The notes beneath the pieces are model-generated. The model was not told the origin of the DNA, did no database searches, and saw only the letters and a program-made list of their open reading frames with translations. This document shows positions 42,690 through 52,700 of a stretch of DNA of 64,000 bases, in pieces. The stretch covers positions 217,589 to 281,588 of the forward strand of contig NZ_JBGSRV010000018.1 in the NCBI RefSeq assembly GCF_041737375.1, written 5' to 3'. This DNA comes from Vampirovibrio sp041737375. GTDB taxonomy: Bacteria; Cyanobacteriota; Vampirovibrionia; Vampirovibrionales; Vampirovibrionaceae. Within the stretch, counting starts at the first letter, position 1; each line of letters begins with the position of its first letter. Both the position numbers and the translations under genes were made by a program.

Positions 42690-43628
42690 ATGGAAATTAC
42701 AGCATCGCAAGTAAAAGAACTGCGGGAAAAAACCGGGGCTGGCATGATGGATGCCAAAAAAGCCTTGGTGGAAGCAGGCGGCGATATGGACAAAGCCGCT
42801 GAAGTCCTGCGTCAAAAAGGGATTGCCACCGCTGAAAAGAAAAGTGGCCGTACGGCTGCTGAAGGCCAAGTGGCTGCCCTGATTTCCGCCGACGCCAAAA
42901 CCGGCGCCCTGGTGGAAGTGAACTGTGAAACTGACTTTGTGGCCAAGGGCGAAGCCTTTTTAACCATGGTTAGCGAAGTCAACAAGCAAGTACTGGAAGA
43001 CGCGCCTGCCAGCGTGGAAGCCTTGTTGGATCAACCCAGCCAAGCTTTGGCTGGTAGCAATGTGCAACAGTACGTCACTGAAAAAATCGCCGCCATTCGG
43101 GAAAATTTGAGCATTCGTCGCTTTGTGCGCTACCAGCGTGAAGGCAACGGGGCGGTTCACTCCTACATTCATACCGGTGGCCGGGTGGGCGTATTGATTG
43201 AACTGAAAGCCGGAAAGCCTGAAACCGCCAGCAAAGATGGCTTCAAACAGTTGCTGAAGGATTTGGCGATGCAAATTGCCAGCGCCTCCCCCGACTTTGT
43301 GACCCGTGCTGATATTGATCCTGCCGTTATTGATGAAGAAACCCGTGTGGAAATGGGCAAAGAAGATTTGGCCAACAAGCCGGAAGAAATCCGTCGCAAG
43401 ATTGTAGATGGCCGGGTGTCCAAAATTTTGGGCCAGCGTTGTCTGATCGAGCAGCCTTTTGTGAAAGACCCATCCCAGTCCGTGGATGACATCATCAAGG
43501 CCCGTGCCACCGAATTGGGCGACAACGAGGTTGAAGTGATTCGCTTTACCCGTTACGCCCTGGGCGAAGGCATTGAGAAAAAAGAAACCAACTTTGCCGA
43601 AGAGGTGGCAGCCGCCGCCCGAGTGTAA
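42690..43628 (+). CDS. tsf: Elongation factor Ts
   Basis: Protein of 312 residues, nucleotide exchange factor for EF-Tu. The start KELREKTGAGMMDAKKALVEAGGDMDKA (split) is the EF-Ts N-domain, followed by VEVNCETDFVAKGEAF and the core and coiled-coil regions. The family's C-terminal RFxxGEG-type end is replaced by RYALGEGIEKKETNFAEEV, which is normal. AAAGGA precedes the ATG. A strong terminator ends the rpsB-tsf unit. Confidence 0.97.
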   Translation: MEITASQVKELREKTGAGMMDAKKALVEAGGDMDKAAEVLRQKGIATAEKKSGRTAAEGQVAALISADAKTGALVEVNCETDFVAKGEAFLTMVSEVNKQVLEDAPASVEALLDQPSQALAGSNVQQYVTEKIAAIRENLSIRRFVRYQREGNGAVHSYIHTGGRVGVLIELKAGKPETASKDGFKQLLKDLAMQIASASPDFVTRADIDPAVIDEETRVEMGKEDLANKPEEIRRKIVDGRVSKILGQRCLIEQPFVKDPSQSVDDIIKARATELGDNEVEVIRFTRYALGEGIEKKETNFAEEVAAAARV

Positions 43629-43640
43629 AGCTTCTTATTA

Positions 43641-43677
43641 AAAAAGCCCCTCCTTTTTACCGGGAGGGGCTTTTTTT
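43641..43677 (+). terminator. Terminator after tsf
   Basis: AAAAAGCCCCTCC (43641-43653) pairs with GGAGGGGCTTTTT (43663-43675) around a 9-nt loop and runs into seven T in total. Confidence 0.93.
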
Positions 43678-43737
43678 CAGACAGTCTTTCCTTTATTTAA
43701 ATAGCGTCCCTATCATTGAAGACCAGCGAGCGTTAAA

Positions 43738-44520
43738 ATGACTATGACCCCAACAGAAGCCGAGATTATGAACCAACCCAGCCCACTCACCCCCAAAGGC
43801 ATCAAATACCAGCGAGTGCTGCTTAAAATTAGCGGCGAAGCGCTGATGGGCGATCAAGGATTCGGCATCAAGCCGGAAGTCATCAGCCTGGTGGCCGATG
43901 AGATTGTGGAAGCCGCATCGTTGGGTTGTGATGTTGCCGTGGTAGTCGGCGGCGGAAATATTTTCAGGGGCGTACAAAACTCCACCAAGCTGGGCATGGA
44001 TCGCGCCGCTGCCGATTATGTGGGCATGCTGGCCACCATTATGAATTCGTTGATCCTGCAAGAAACGGTTAAATCCAAAGGCATGCAGGTTCGGGTAATG
44101 AGCGCCATTGGCATGGATCGCATCGCAGAGCCTTATATTCGCCTTAAAGCGGTTCGGCACCTGGAAAAAGGACGTGTGGTTATTTTTGCGGGCGGCACCG
44201 GCAATCCGTTTTTCTCCACCGATACCACTTCTGCACTCAGAGCCGCCGAAATTGGGGCCGATGTGATTATGATGGCCAAAAACGGGGTAGATGGGGTGTA
44301 CGATAAAGATCCCAAGCTTTGCCCGGATGCCGTTAAATTTGACACACTGACTTACGATGATGTGTTGATGAAAGACTTAAAAGTAATGGATCAAACCGCA
44401 GTGACCCTTTGCAAGGAAACCCGGTTGCCCATTCTGGTGTTTGACTTTAACCGTCACCGGGCCATTACCAAAATTTTGCAAGGCGAAAAAATAGGGACCT
44501 ACATTGGGCCCCTATCCTAA
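43738..44520 (+). CDS. pyrH: Uridylate kinase
   Basis: UMP kinase of 260 residues (amino acid kinase fold). RVLLKISGEALMG (Lys and Gly for ATP), VVVGGGNIFRG, and the GTGNPFFSTDTT motif are typical of PyrH. It carries an N-terminal extension of about 20 residues relative to E. coli; ATG 43738 or ATG 43768 are possible starts and SD signals are weak for both. It makes UDP for nucleotide synthesis and follows tsf as in many bacteria. A short hairpin (44537-44553) follows. Confidence 0.93.
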   Translation: MTMTPTEAEIMNQPSPLTPKGIKYQRVLLKISGEALMGDQGFGIKPEVISLVADEIVEAASLGCDVAVVVGGGNIFRGVQNSTKLGMDRAAADYVGMLATIMNSLILQETVKSKGMQVRVMSAIGMDRIAEPYIRLKAVRHLEKGRVVIFAGGTGNPFFSTDTTSALRAAEIGADVIMMAKNGVDGVYDKDPKLCPDAVKFDTLTYDDVLMKDLKVMDQTAVTLCKETRLPILVFDFNRHRAITKILQGEKIGTYIGPLS

Positions 44521-44544
44521 AAAACCGGTATAAAGCGCAGCCCG

Positions 44545-44742
44545 TTACAGGGCTGTATTTCGGGATAAATGGCGATCAAACGATTTGCGCCCCTCATCGC
44601 GCAATGCATCGGCTGCGATTTTAAGGCCTTTGCGCTCGTAAGACAGCGCCCACTCAAAAAAGCGCTTGGCTTCTCGAAGATCATCCGATTCAAACACGTT
44701 CATGTTTACATTGAATGCCAAATCATCCATACCATGCTGCAT
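44545..44742 (-). CDS. Small hypothetical protein
   Basis: Protein of 65 residues, unrecognised: LAFNVNMNVFESDDLREAKRFFEWALSYERKG and RDEGRKSFDRHL suggest a helical soluble protein. GAGG lies 9 nt upstream of the ATG at 44742, which supports translation. It converges on pyrH. No partner is identified. Confidence 0.55.
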   Translation of the reverse strand: MQHGMDDLAFNVNMNVFESDDLREAKRFFEWALSYERKGLKIAADALRDEGRKSFDRHLSRNTAL

Positions 44743-44962
44743 GCGATTAACCTCTACTCAATCATCCAACCTTAAATAAAGCGCTTCAAAGCACTTCGCC
44801 CCAAGGAACAGTCTGATGTTACCCCAATAAATATCGAAAGGATGAGTTTATATTAACTCATCTCAGTGGTTTTGAGAACCTTATTGTAAGGAAAACAAGA
44901 ATTTCACTTGCATTTCGCATTTGTTTCAACAGCTAAAACAGGGGGCTTCAGAAGCCACTCGC

Positions 44963-45424
44963 TTACTCTCCGCCAAAAAACTCGGTAAGCATGCGTTCAC
45001 GGTAATCAAAAACCCGTTCCATTTGAGCCCGAGCGAAAAAGCCGCCCACTTCCCCAAACGGCCAAAAGGGCAAGGCGTAATGGATGGTGTCTCGCACCTC
45101 CACCCCACCTTCTACAGGCTCAATGGCGTGTTTGTGATGCCAAAAGCTGAACGGGCCGTTTTTCTGCTCGTCAATAAAGTAGTGAGGGGCCTGAGCCTGG
45201 GTGATGATAGACACCCAACTAGAGGGAATCAGCCCGTAAGGCTGGATTTTATGCAACAACACCAGACCCGGATAAATTTGTCGAACCTGCTCGTAGCTCT
45301 GGTCCTGAAAATGCACCCATGGCGGGGTTAAAAGCGCCAAATTAGAAGGATTGGAAAAAAATGCCCAGGCCACATCCTGAGGGATGGGTAAAAACTGGGA
45401 ACGAATCAGGCAATGAATTTTCAT
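44963..45424 (-). CDS. SRPBCC-type ligand-binding protein
   Basis: Protein of 153 residues matching the SRPBCC (START/Bet v1-like) fold: IPQDVAWAFFSNPSNLALLTPPWV at the start, YGLIPSSWVSIITQ, HHKHAIEPVEGGVEVRDTIHYALPFW and an end helix ERVFDYRERMLTEFF. This order is typical of the group next to YfcH-like epimerases. The ligand is unknown. ATG 45424 is chosen; ATG 45442 is an alternative, and both have weak SDs. Confidence 0.75.
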   Translation of the reverse strand: MKIHCLIRSQFLPIPQDVAWAFFSNPSNLALLTPPWVHFQDQSYEQVRQIYPGLVLLHKIQPYGLIPSSWVSIITQAQAPHYFIDEQKNGPFSFWHHKHAIEPVEGGVEVRDTIHYALPFWPFGEVGGFFARAQMERVFDYRERMLTEFFGGE

Positions 45425-45543
45425 ACTTTTATTTTGCACCATTTTCACAGATGGGGCTAGAGCATTGCTCATAAACATTGAAAAATTCAAAAATAGAATC
45501 TGAAAAAATCAAAAAACCAACCTGCCACGCCTATAATAAAGAG

Positions 45544-46356
45544 ATGGAAAGAACGTATCTCAATGACTGCCTGAAAGATGGCCTGACGGTTCGCTGGCCA
45601 GACTCGGCCATGCCCATTAAAATTTATGTGGCGCCCTTTCGCTGGTACGAAAAATCCAAGCAAAACGAATCTTACGCCTATAACCAAATGGTGTTTGAGG
45701 CCTTTGATTTGTGGAGTCGGGTTTCAGAAGGGCGCATCCGGTTTCAGCAAATGGCCCAGCTGGACGGCTCACAAATTGATGTGAGCTGGCGGCGGGTGGA
45801 TCGCAAGTCTCTGGGGCATTGCCAGTACATGGTAAATCCACAATCCCTGATGTATTCCGCCGAAATCAAAATCGGCATTTCAGATGGGCTGGTACACGGT
45901 CAATACAACGACATGGACGAGGTGAAGCACACCATTGTGCATGAAATCGCGCATGCCCTGGGCTTAATTGGCCATAGCGACGGGCCGGAAGACATTATGT
46001 TTGTGCCCCATCAATACGGGGTCACCAGCATTTCCCCCCGTGATATTGAAACGCTGAACACCTTGTACAAACTGCCCACCGCCTTTGATTATCAGGCCGT
46101 GGGGCGCAAGTTTAAACTGAAAGAACCCTTTACCATCCATGATGTGCTGAACAAGCTGGAAGGGCGTACCGAGGAAAGCGGGCGGAAAATTGATTTCATT
46201 CCCCCACCACCGCCGGAAAACCCGGAAGTGCTGATGAGCCAGCACGATATTTTAAGCCAAATGGGCAAATTTCATTTGGCCACGCAAAATATCAAGGTGG
46301 ACCCAAACCTTAAAAAAATGTTTATCACCCAAAAACGAAACCCGCCTCCCTCCTAG
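45544..46356 (+). CDS. Matrixin-type (M10A) zinc metalloprotease
   Basis: Protein of 270 residues. HEIAHALGLIGHS (133-145) is the metzincin HExxHxxGxxGH zinc motif, followed by a Met-turn Met at residue 152 (DIMF). The catalytic domain covers about 25-170 and a Pro-rich C-terminal tail follows. There is no signal peptide or propeptide with a cysteine switch, unusual for a matrixin, so it may be cytosolic or exported otherwise. The ATG at 45544 lies 6 nt after a TATAAT box; an upstream TTG at 45478 is an alternative. The target is unknown. Confidence 0.75.
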   Translation: MERTYLNDCLKDGLTVRWPDSAMPIKIYVAPFRWYEKSKQNESYAYNQMVFEAFDLWSRVSEGRIRFQQMAQLDGSQIDVSWRRVDRKSLGHCQYMVNPQSLMYSAEIKIGISDGLVHGQYNDMDEVKHTIVHEIAHALGLIGHSDGPEDIMFVPHQYGVTSISPRDIETLNTLYKLPTAFDYQAVGRKFKLKEPFTIHDVLNKLEGRTEESGRKIDFIPPPPPENPEVLMSQHDILSQMGKFHLATQNIKVDPNLKKMFITQKRNPPPS

Positions 46357-46510
46357 CCAAGCCGTTGCGCCGCTCCAGCGGAAAAAGAAGGTGACAGCAC
46401 CGCCGAGGGCCGGTTAAGCAGGTTCACATTCATATTCTTTAACAACCACTGAAGAATCTGCCTGCCTTGTCGATAGCTAAGGGACAGACTTGTTTTGAAA
46501 GGGTTCCTGC

Positions 46511-47329
46511 ATGCTGAGCAAGATTTCATACCCCGGCAATACCACCGCAGAATACGGCATTGTGCTGGGCCTGCTGATAGGCTTGGGCATTTATGGGTTA
46601 AATGTACTGGGCCCAGCCATTAACGGCAACCTGAAAGAGGTTGCGGCCACCCAGGGGACTCTGAGCATTCTCAGCCCGCTGGGTAGTGGATCGCCCGGTA
46701 AAAGTAGCGCCCCCAAAGCATCGAGCCAGCCCCCTGAAGAAGCCTCCAGCCACCCTGCGGGTAACGGCGGCAGCGGCGGAGCCAGTAATCCTACGCTTAA
46801 CATCGCCACGCCCGACGCCACCCAGGTAACCCCGCAAGTGAGCGGCAGCAATGGCAGTTATGTGCAGGCCATGACCCATAACGCAGGGCAGTTACTGAAC
46901 ATTGCCGAAAAATACAAAGACAAGGATCCCGAAGTTTACGAAATGATTATTAAGCTGGGGCAGCAAGGCCAAGCGGTCGCCAACGCCATGAATACTTCCG
47001 CTGGCTCAGCGTCAATGCAGGATGAAGTGATTAGCGACAGCAACTCCGACATGTTTGTGGGCATGTTTTCCGCCATGAGCGCAAGCGCCAGCATTGATTT
47101 TAACCAGCAATCAAATGACTACCGCAACTTCTGGGGCTTAACGGTCAAAAACTCTAAAGATTTCCAGAGTATGAGTCCGGCGGATCAGGCCATCGTGCGC
47201 AACCTGGTTGAAAGCAGCAATCAAGCAATGGAAAGTTTTCGACCAGTCGATTCCGATGCGGAACAAACCGCTGCACAAGTGAATCAGGATAATGAAGAAA
47301 TCGAAAACTGCGGGCGAGGCGGTTGCTAG
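46511..47329 (+). CDS. Flp-type prepilin-like protein with long C-terminal domain
   Basis: Protein of 272 residues. Residues 5-35 read YPGNTTAEYGIVLGLLIGLGIYGL (split), with G9 before a mature N-terminus and Glu at +5 (G-x4-EY), the Flp prepilin peptidase site. A hydrophobic helix follows as in Flp pilins. Ordinary Flp subunits are about 60 residues; here about 230 further residues follow, Ser/Gly/Ala-rich to 100 and then helical with an acidic end. It probably is a large pseudopilin or displayed protein. AAAGGG is 7 nt upstream. TadG-like genes lie 12 kb away. Confidence 0.7.
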   Translation: MLSKISYPGNTTAEYGIVLGLLIGLGIYGLNVLGPAINGNLKEVAATQGTLSILSPLGSGSPGKSSAPKASSQPPEEASSHPAGNGGSGGASNPTLNIATPDATQVTPQVSGSNGSYVQAMTHNAGQLLNIAEKYKDKDPEVYEMIIKLGQQGQAVANAMNTSAGSASMQDEVISDSNSDMFVGMFSAMSASASIDFNQQSNDYRNFWGLTVKNSKDFQSMSPADQAIVRNLVESSNQAMESFRPVDSDAEQTAAQVNQDNEEIENCGRGGC

Positions 47330-47405
47330 CGGCAGCCGTTCAACCGAGTTTTTTTGATGGCTCTTTGAATTGCCCCTACATGCCAGTATGCCCCCCAAAG
47401 GCCTG

Positions 47406-47438
47406 AAAAGGGGAAGGACGCAAATACACCCTTCCCCT
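47406..47438 (-). terminator. Terminator of the acyl-CoA dehydrogenase gene
   Basis: On minus, AGGGGAAGG (47438-47430) pairs with CCTTCCCCT (47417-47409) around a 12-nt loop and is followed by TTTTC. Confidence 0.7.
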
Positions 47439-47474
47439 GAAAGCCCCAGAAACCTGACGCTTAACCCATCGAAC

Positions 47475-48641
47475 TCAGCTCAAAATATTGCGGGCGATAA
47501 CCGTGCGCTGAATTTCGGAGGTGCCTTCCCCGATTTCGCACAGTTTGGCATCCCGCAAATAGCGTTCCACCGGGAAATCCTTGGTATAGCCATAGCCGCC
47601 ATGAATCTGAATGGCGGAATTGCTGGCCCGCATGGCCACTTCAGAGGCGTACAGTTTGGCCATGCTGGCTTCTTTGGTAAACGGCAGACCGGCCAGCTTT
47701 AAGCGTCCGGCATTGTACACCAGCAACCGGGCCGCCTCAATTTCCATAGCCATATTGGCCAGCATAAACTGAATGGCCTGAAACTCGGAAATGGACTTGC
47801 CAAACTGCTTGCGTTCCTTGGCGTATTGCAAGGCTTTATCCAAAGCACCTTGGGCGATACCCACCGCCAAGGCCCCAATGGAAATACGGCCGTTGTCCAG
47901 GGTTTGCATAAAGTACTTAAAGCCTTTGCCTTCTTCCCCAATCAAGTTCTCAGCGGGAATTTCGGCTTTATCAAACTGCAAGGTACCCCAGTCGGAACCC
48001 CGCATGCCCATTTTTTCATCTTTAGAACCCAGAGAAAAGCCCGGCGTGTCCTTCTCGAAAATAAAGGCGCTGATACCCTTGGTGCCTACGCCCTTTTGGG
48101 TCACTGCCGTGGCAATAAAGGTTTCCGCGTAATTGGCGTTGGTAATAAAAATTTTGTTGCCGTTCAAAATATAGTGATCGCCCTGCTTCACGGCCGTGGT
48201 TTCAGTGCCGCCCGAATCAGAACCGGCGTTGGGTTCAGTCAGGCCGTAAGCCCCCAGTTTTTTACCCGAGCATAAATCGGGCAAATACTTTTGCTTTTGG
48301 GCTTCATTGCCAAACAGAAAAATGGGCATCACCACCAAAGAAGTGTGAGCGGCCAGCCCCAAGGCGGTGGAAGCGCAAACACGGGCCAGTTCCTCAACCG
48401 CAATGGCGTAACTCAGATAGTCCGCCCCACTGCCTCCGTACTGCTCGTCTACGGGCAGGCCCATCAGTCCCAGTTCAGCCATTTCCTGAAAGGTTTCCAC
48501 CGGAAAACGGCAGTTTTTATCGATTTCGGCAGCCCGTGGCTCTACCGATTGAACGGCAAATTCCCGAACCATATCCCGAATCATACGCTGCTGTTCGGTT
48601 AAACCCCATTTGTCCTGGCTGACGTCAATTGTAAGCGCCAT
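47475..48641 (-). CDS. Acyl-CoA dehydrogenase (short-chain/butyryl type)
   Basis: FAD-dependent acyl-CoA dehydrogenase of 388 residues. MGLPVDEQYGGSGADYLSY, AYGLTEPNAGSDSGG, GNKIFITNANYAETF and the C-terminal IQIHGGYGYTKDFPVERYLRDAKLCEIGEGTSEIQ (in pieces) are present; the last carries the catalytic Glu (GEGTSEIQR), as in short-chain/glutaryl or butyryl dehydrogenases. The ATG has a near-perfect SD (AAGGAGG). No ETF genes are adjacent. Chain length is not certain. Confidence 0.92.
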   Translation of the reverse strand: MALTIDVSQDKWGLTEQQRMIRDMVREFAVQSVEPRAAEIDKNCRFPVETFQEMAELGLMGLPVDEQYGGSGADYLSYAIAVEELARVCASTALGLAAHTSLVVMPIFLFGNEAQKQKYLPDLCSGKKLGAYGLTEPNAGSDSGGTETTAVKQGDHYILNGNKIFITNANYAETFIATAVTQKGVGTKGISAFIFEKDTPGFSLGSKDEKMGMRGSDWGTLQFDKAEIPAENLIGEEGKGFKYFMQTLDNGRISIGALAVGIAQGALDKALQYAKERKQFGKSISEFQAIQFMLANMAMEIEAARLLVYNAGRLKLAGLPFTKEASMAKLYASEVAMRASNSAIQIHGGYGYTKDFPVERYLRDAKLCEIGEGTSEIQRTVIARNILS

Positions 48642-49009
48642 CCTGCCTCCTTATTTCACTTCAATGATTTTCTTTCACTCGATTCATGTCATACCGAAAT
48701 GATCGATCCCCGGTAGATTATTGAGCCGGATATCCTAAAAATTGGCCTATTGCTATTTTAAGGCCGAAAAGCGGAATTAAACCACCCAACCCCGGAATCT
48801 GACCCTCGTGATAACCCCTTCGCTGGAGAAGAACCTCATTACTACTATACCTGCTCAAGCCATCAACTCAATCACCTCCTGCCAAATAAATGAAAGGCCG
48901 TGCGCCAGGTTTGCCAAACGGTCGCTGCTTGTCTATGCTGATTGCAACACCGCCTTGTCAAAATACCCAGCCCTAAACCAGCCAGCTGATCATTAAGGGA
49001 AGAGAGATT
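48642..49009. other. Divergent intergenic region between acyl-CoA dehydrogenase and MBL genes
   Basis: This 368-bp divergent region should hold promoters for both genes. It contains AT-rich stretches at 48660-48780. I see no hairpin, repeat or ORF of note; a short plus-strand frame at 48808-48996 lacks a start signal and seems spurious. Confidence 0.4.
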
Positions 49010-49663
49010 ATGCAAAACCAACCCGGCAGTTCCCTGTTTATTAAAACCCTGCCCGTGGGGCCGTTGCAATGCAACTGCACCATTATTGGCGATAAAGCTT
49101 CCGGGCAGGCCATTGTCATCGATCCCGGCGGCAACCCCGAAAAACTGCTTCAAATTTTGGCGGATGAAGGGCTCAGTGTGAGTCAGATTATTCATACCCA
49201 CGCTCACTTTGATCACTTTCTGGCATCCGGGCAAATGCACCATAGCACCGGAGCCCCACTGTGCCTGCATAAAAATGACAAACCCTTGTGGGAAAATCTG
49301 GAAATGCAGTGCCAACGCTACAACATTCCTTTTCAAGCGGTCCCCCAACCTCACCACTGGCTAGAGCATGAAGAAACCTTGAAACTGGACGCCGTAACGG
49401 GGAAAGCCCTGTTTACCCCCGGCCACACCCCCGGCTCCATGAGCTTCTGGTTTGAAGCGCCCAAATTGTTAGTGGCCGGGGATACCCTGTTTAAGGGCGC
49501 CATTGGGCGTACCGACTTATGGGGCGGCGATTACCCCACCATTGAGCGTTCCATTAAAACCCAACTTTATACACTGGATGAAACCGCCACCGTAATTACC
49601 GGCCATGGCCCCAGCACCACCCTGGGAGATGAAATGCGGCATAACCCCTTTGTCAGGGCCTGA
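49010..49663 (+). CDS. MBL-fold metallohydrolase (glyoxalase II-like)
   Basis: Protein of 217 residues with a metallo-beta-lactamase fold: IIHTHAHFDHFL (HxHxDH), GHTPGSM, VAGDTLFKGAIGRTD and TGHGPST at the usual positions. The CNC residues in GPLQCNCTIIGD are typical of the YcbL-type small glyoxalase-II relatives. The substrate (S-lactoylglutathione-like thioester or another) is not certain. AAGGGAAGAG precedes the ATG. Confidence 0.88.
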   Translation: MQNQPGSSLFIKTLPVGPLQCNCTIIGDKASGQAIVIDPGGNPEKLLQILADEGLSVSQIIHTHAHFDHFLASGQMHHSTGAPLCLHKNDKPLWENLEMQCQRYNIPFQAVPQPHHWLEHEETLKLDAVTGKALFTPGHTPGSMSFWFEAPKLLVAGDTLFKGAIGRTDLWGGDYPTIERSIKTQLYTLDETATVITGHGPSTTLGDEMRHNPFVRA

Positions 49664-49743
49664 TATCAGCGCACTTGTCAAAGTGGAGGATATCAAAAAA
49701 AATTCCATCACCTCGTGCCCAGCGCCAAATCTCCCGGCAGCTT

Positions 49744-52700
49744 TTATTGCAGTCCGGCTTGATGCACCGGCAAAGTCACCACAAACGTAGCGCCCGCTTC
49801 AGGCTTGCTTTGGGCAGTGACTTCCCCGTGATGGCGGTTAACGATTTTTTGAACAATGGCCAGCCCCATGCCGGTGCCACTGTATTCATGCTCCCCATGC
49901 AAGCGATCGAAAATGGTAAAAATACGGTCCAGATGCTTTTCATCAAACCCAATGCCCTCATCCTTGACCCGGATTTGACAATGCGTATCAGAAACAGGCA
50001 CGACGGATACCTCTATTACCGGCCCTGTACCGGGTTTATGAAACTTCAGGGCGTTATCAATCAGGTTTTGTAATACCTGTTGCATCTGCAATCTGTCGGC
50101 GTCAATGGTCATCATTTCCCCTATGGAAACCTGAGCGCCAGTTTCATGAATGGTTTCCTCCAAATCAGAAAGCACCTCCTGAGTAATTTCCATCAGGCTG
50201 ACAGGCGTAAAAGGTTGCCCCCTGCGAGTCACTCTGGACAGGGCCAATAAATCGGTAATCATGCCCTGCATTTTGCCAGATGCTTTCTGAATGCGATCTA
50301 CATAATCCCGGCACTCCTCAGACAAATCATCTCCGAGTGCCGTGCGTAAAAACTCGGTGAATACGATTACTTTTCGCAAAGGGGCCTGCAAATCGTGAGA
50401 GGCAACGGTGGCAAACTGTTCCAGCTCCGTATTACTCACTTCCAACCGGCTGGCGTAGTTTTTCAGATTTTGCTCGCTGGCCTTTAACTCCTGGGTCAAA
50501 CGTTCTCGCAGGGCTTCATCTCGCACCCCCACAATAATATTGGCGCAAGCCACCAGATAAGGTTGTAGCTCTTCGGCCAGCGCCTCATCATATCCGCTGG
50601 ATCGATTGGCGATGCCGATCATGCCTACCATTTCGCTTCCCTTGTACAAAGGAAGCCCCAAAAAAGCCCTTAACGGCGGATGCCCTTTGGGCAATCCCCC
50701 ACGGCGGGGATCCTGAGCGGGATTGTTGGAAAAAACCGGTTTCCCCGTCACCATGACCTGCCCAAACAGCGTTTTCAAATTATGAAATTCCATGCCTGAG
50801 TCAATCGTTTCCTGATAAAGGCGGCGGGTTTCCTCGTTCCAGGAAATATCGGTTAAAAAGTGCGTTTTCAGGTAGGGCTGCTGCTCACTATCGTGCAACA
50901 CCTCACCGATAAACCCATATTCACTGTCTGTATAAGCCAGCAAGCGGTTCAACAGTTCCTGAAACATTTCCCAGTTATTGCCACTGGTAATAAAGTGGTT
51001 TTGAGCCTGACTGATAATGTGAATGAGGTTATAGCTTTTTTCCAGCTTTCGCATCATTTGTTGTTCGTGCTGGGCCAGCTCCATCTGGTAAAAGGCGGCC
51101 CCCAAATAGTTAACCACATCACCCAGCAACGCCAGATCCTCGGTGGTCCACTGGTTGGGCTGGGCGCAGTGCTGCAGATTCAAAGAACCGTAATGTTTGC
51201 CCAGATACTGAATACCCAGACGAACATAAGCCACAACCCTAAACCGTTCGCTCCAAACCTGACGAAACGCTTGCATGTGAGAGGCCACCGTTTCATCTGA
51301 CAGACCGTTCAATCGAAAAGCGCGCTCTATCAGATTTAAAAAATCTTCTGAACTGACCACCGGACGTTTTAAGCGCTTGAAATAAGCCGGAACGTAAGTT
51401 TGAAGACAAGATTCCAGAGCCGGGGGAAACTTTGAAAAATCAAAGGGCTGAATGGCGGAAGAAGATAAATACTGATTGGAAATTTTAAGGCCGTTGTCAC
51501 CGGGCTCTGACCCCGATGGGTAATAAATAATCATGACCCGATCCGCTTGAAATCTGGCCCCGATAATGCGAACCGCCTCATCCATCACCGACTCTATACT
51601 GTCACTGCGAGTGGCTATTTCCAGAATTTCCCGGTTCAGTGATTCCCGATCCAGCCTTTTTTCCAAAGCCCGCTGAATTTGCTTGCGAGGGGAAATGTCA
51701 AATACCATAGTGACAGCAACATCAGGATCTTCCTCTAACAAGCGGGCCGACGTTACCAACACATCCAGCCGGGAACCATCCTTTCGGATGTATTCTTTTT
51801 CAAAAGGCTGGCAAGCGTCCGATGTTTTTATCTGCTGAATGGCGTTGGCGCAAACGGCCCTGTATTCGGGCGGGGTCAAGGTCCAGATATCAAGCGCCTG
51901 TTGCGTCAATTCCTCTCGACTGTAGCCGGTCATAGCCATAAAAGCCTGATTACAATCCAGAATTTTGCCATCCAGCCGAAGGTAAAAAATCCCAGCCAAA
52001 TTGGCATCCATCATCCACTGGGTACGGGCGGTGGACTTCCTTTCCTCGGTCACGTCAACGGCAGCCATCACGTAACCCGAAAACTGCTCTGCGGGCTGAA
52101 AGTGAGGGGCGCCAGTATTCATCAGGTATCGAACCAGACCATCATGACGAATGGCCCGATACTCAAACGTAAAAGGCACTTTTTGAGGAATGGCACGCGC
52201 ATAAACATCGATCAACTTTTGGCGATCCTCGGGATGAACCACTTCCATCCAGCTTTTATAGAGTAAATCATCGCAAGAGAGACCCGTAAAATCCTGACAC
52301 GCCTGGTTATAATAAACAGCCCGTCCCGTTTCATCACAAATACAGATTAAAACCGGCACGGCATCCGTCAGGGCCCGAAACCGACTTTCAATATCCTGTC
52401 CTTTCAAACTGGATGACTGTATTTCAGGATTGCCACTGGCCAGCCGAACCTGGGACTGTAGCACATCTCCCAATAAATAAGCCACGGATTGTAAAAAGCG
52501 CAATTCATCCGACCTGAAAACACGATGCTGAACAGACCCCATTTCTAACACCCCAAAGCAGGCCCCGCCACTAAAAATGGCAACCGCCGCCGCAGTGTTT
52601 ATATGCTCATAATCCGGCCCTGGCTGAAAACGAGGCTCCGCTCCCGTGTTGGGCATAACCACCACCCCGGCGCTTTGCAAGGCCAAGCCTGCCAAACCAC

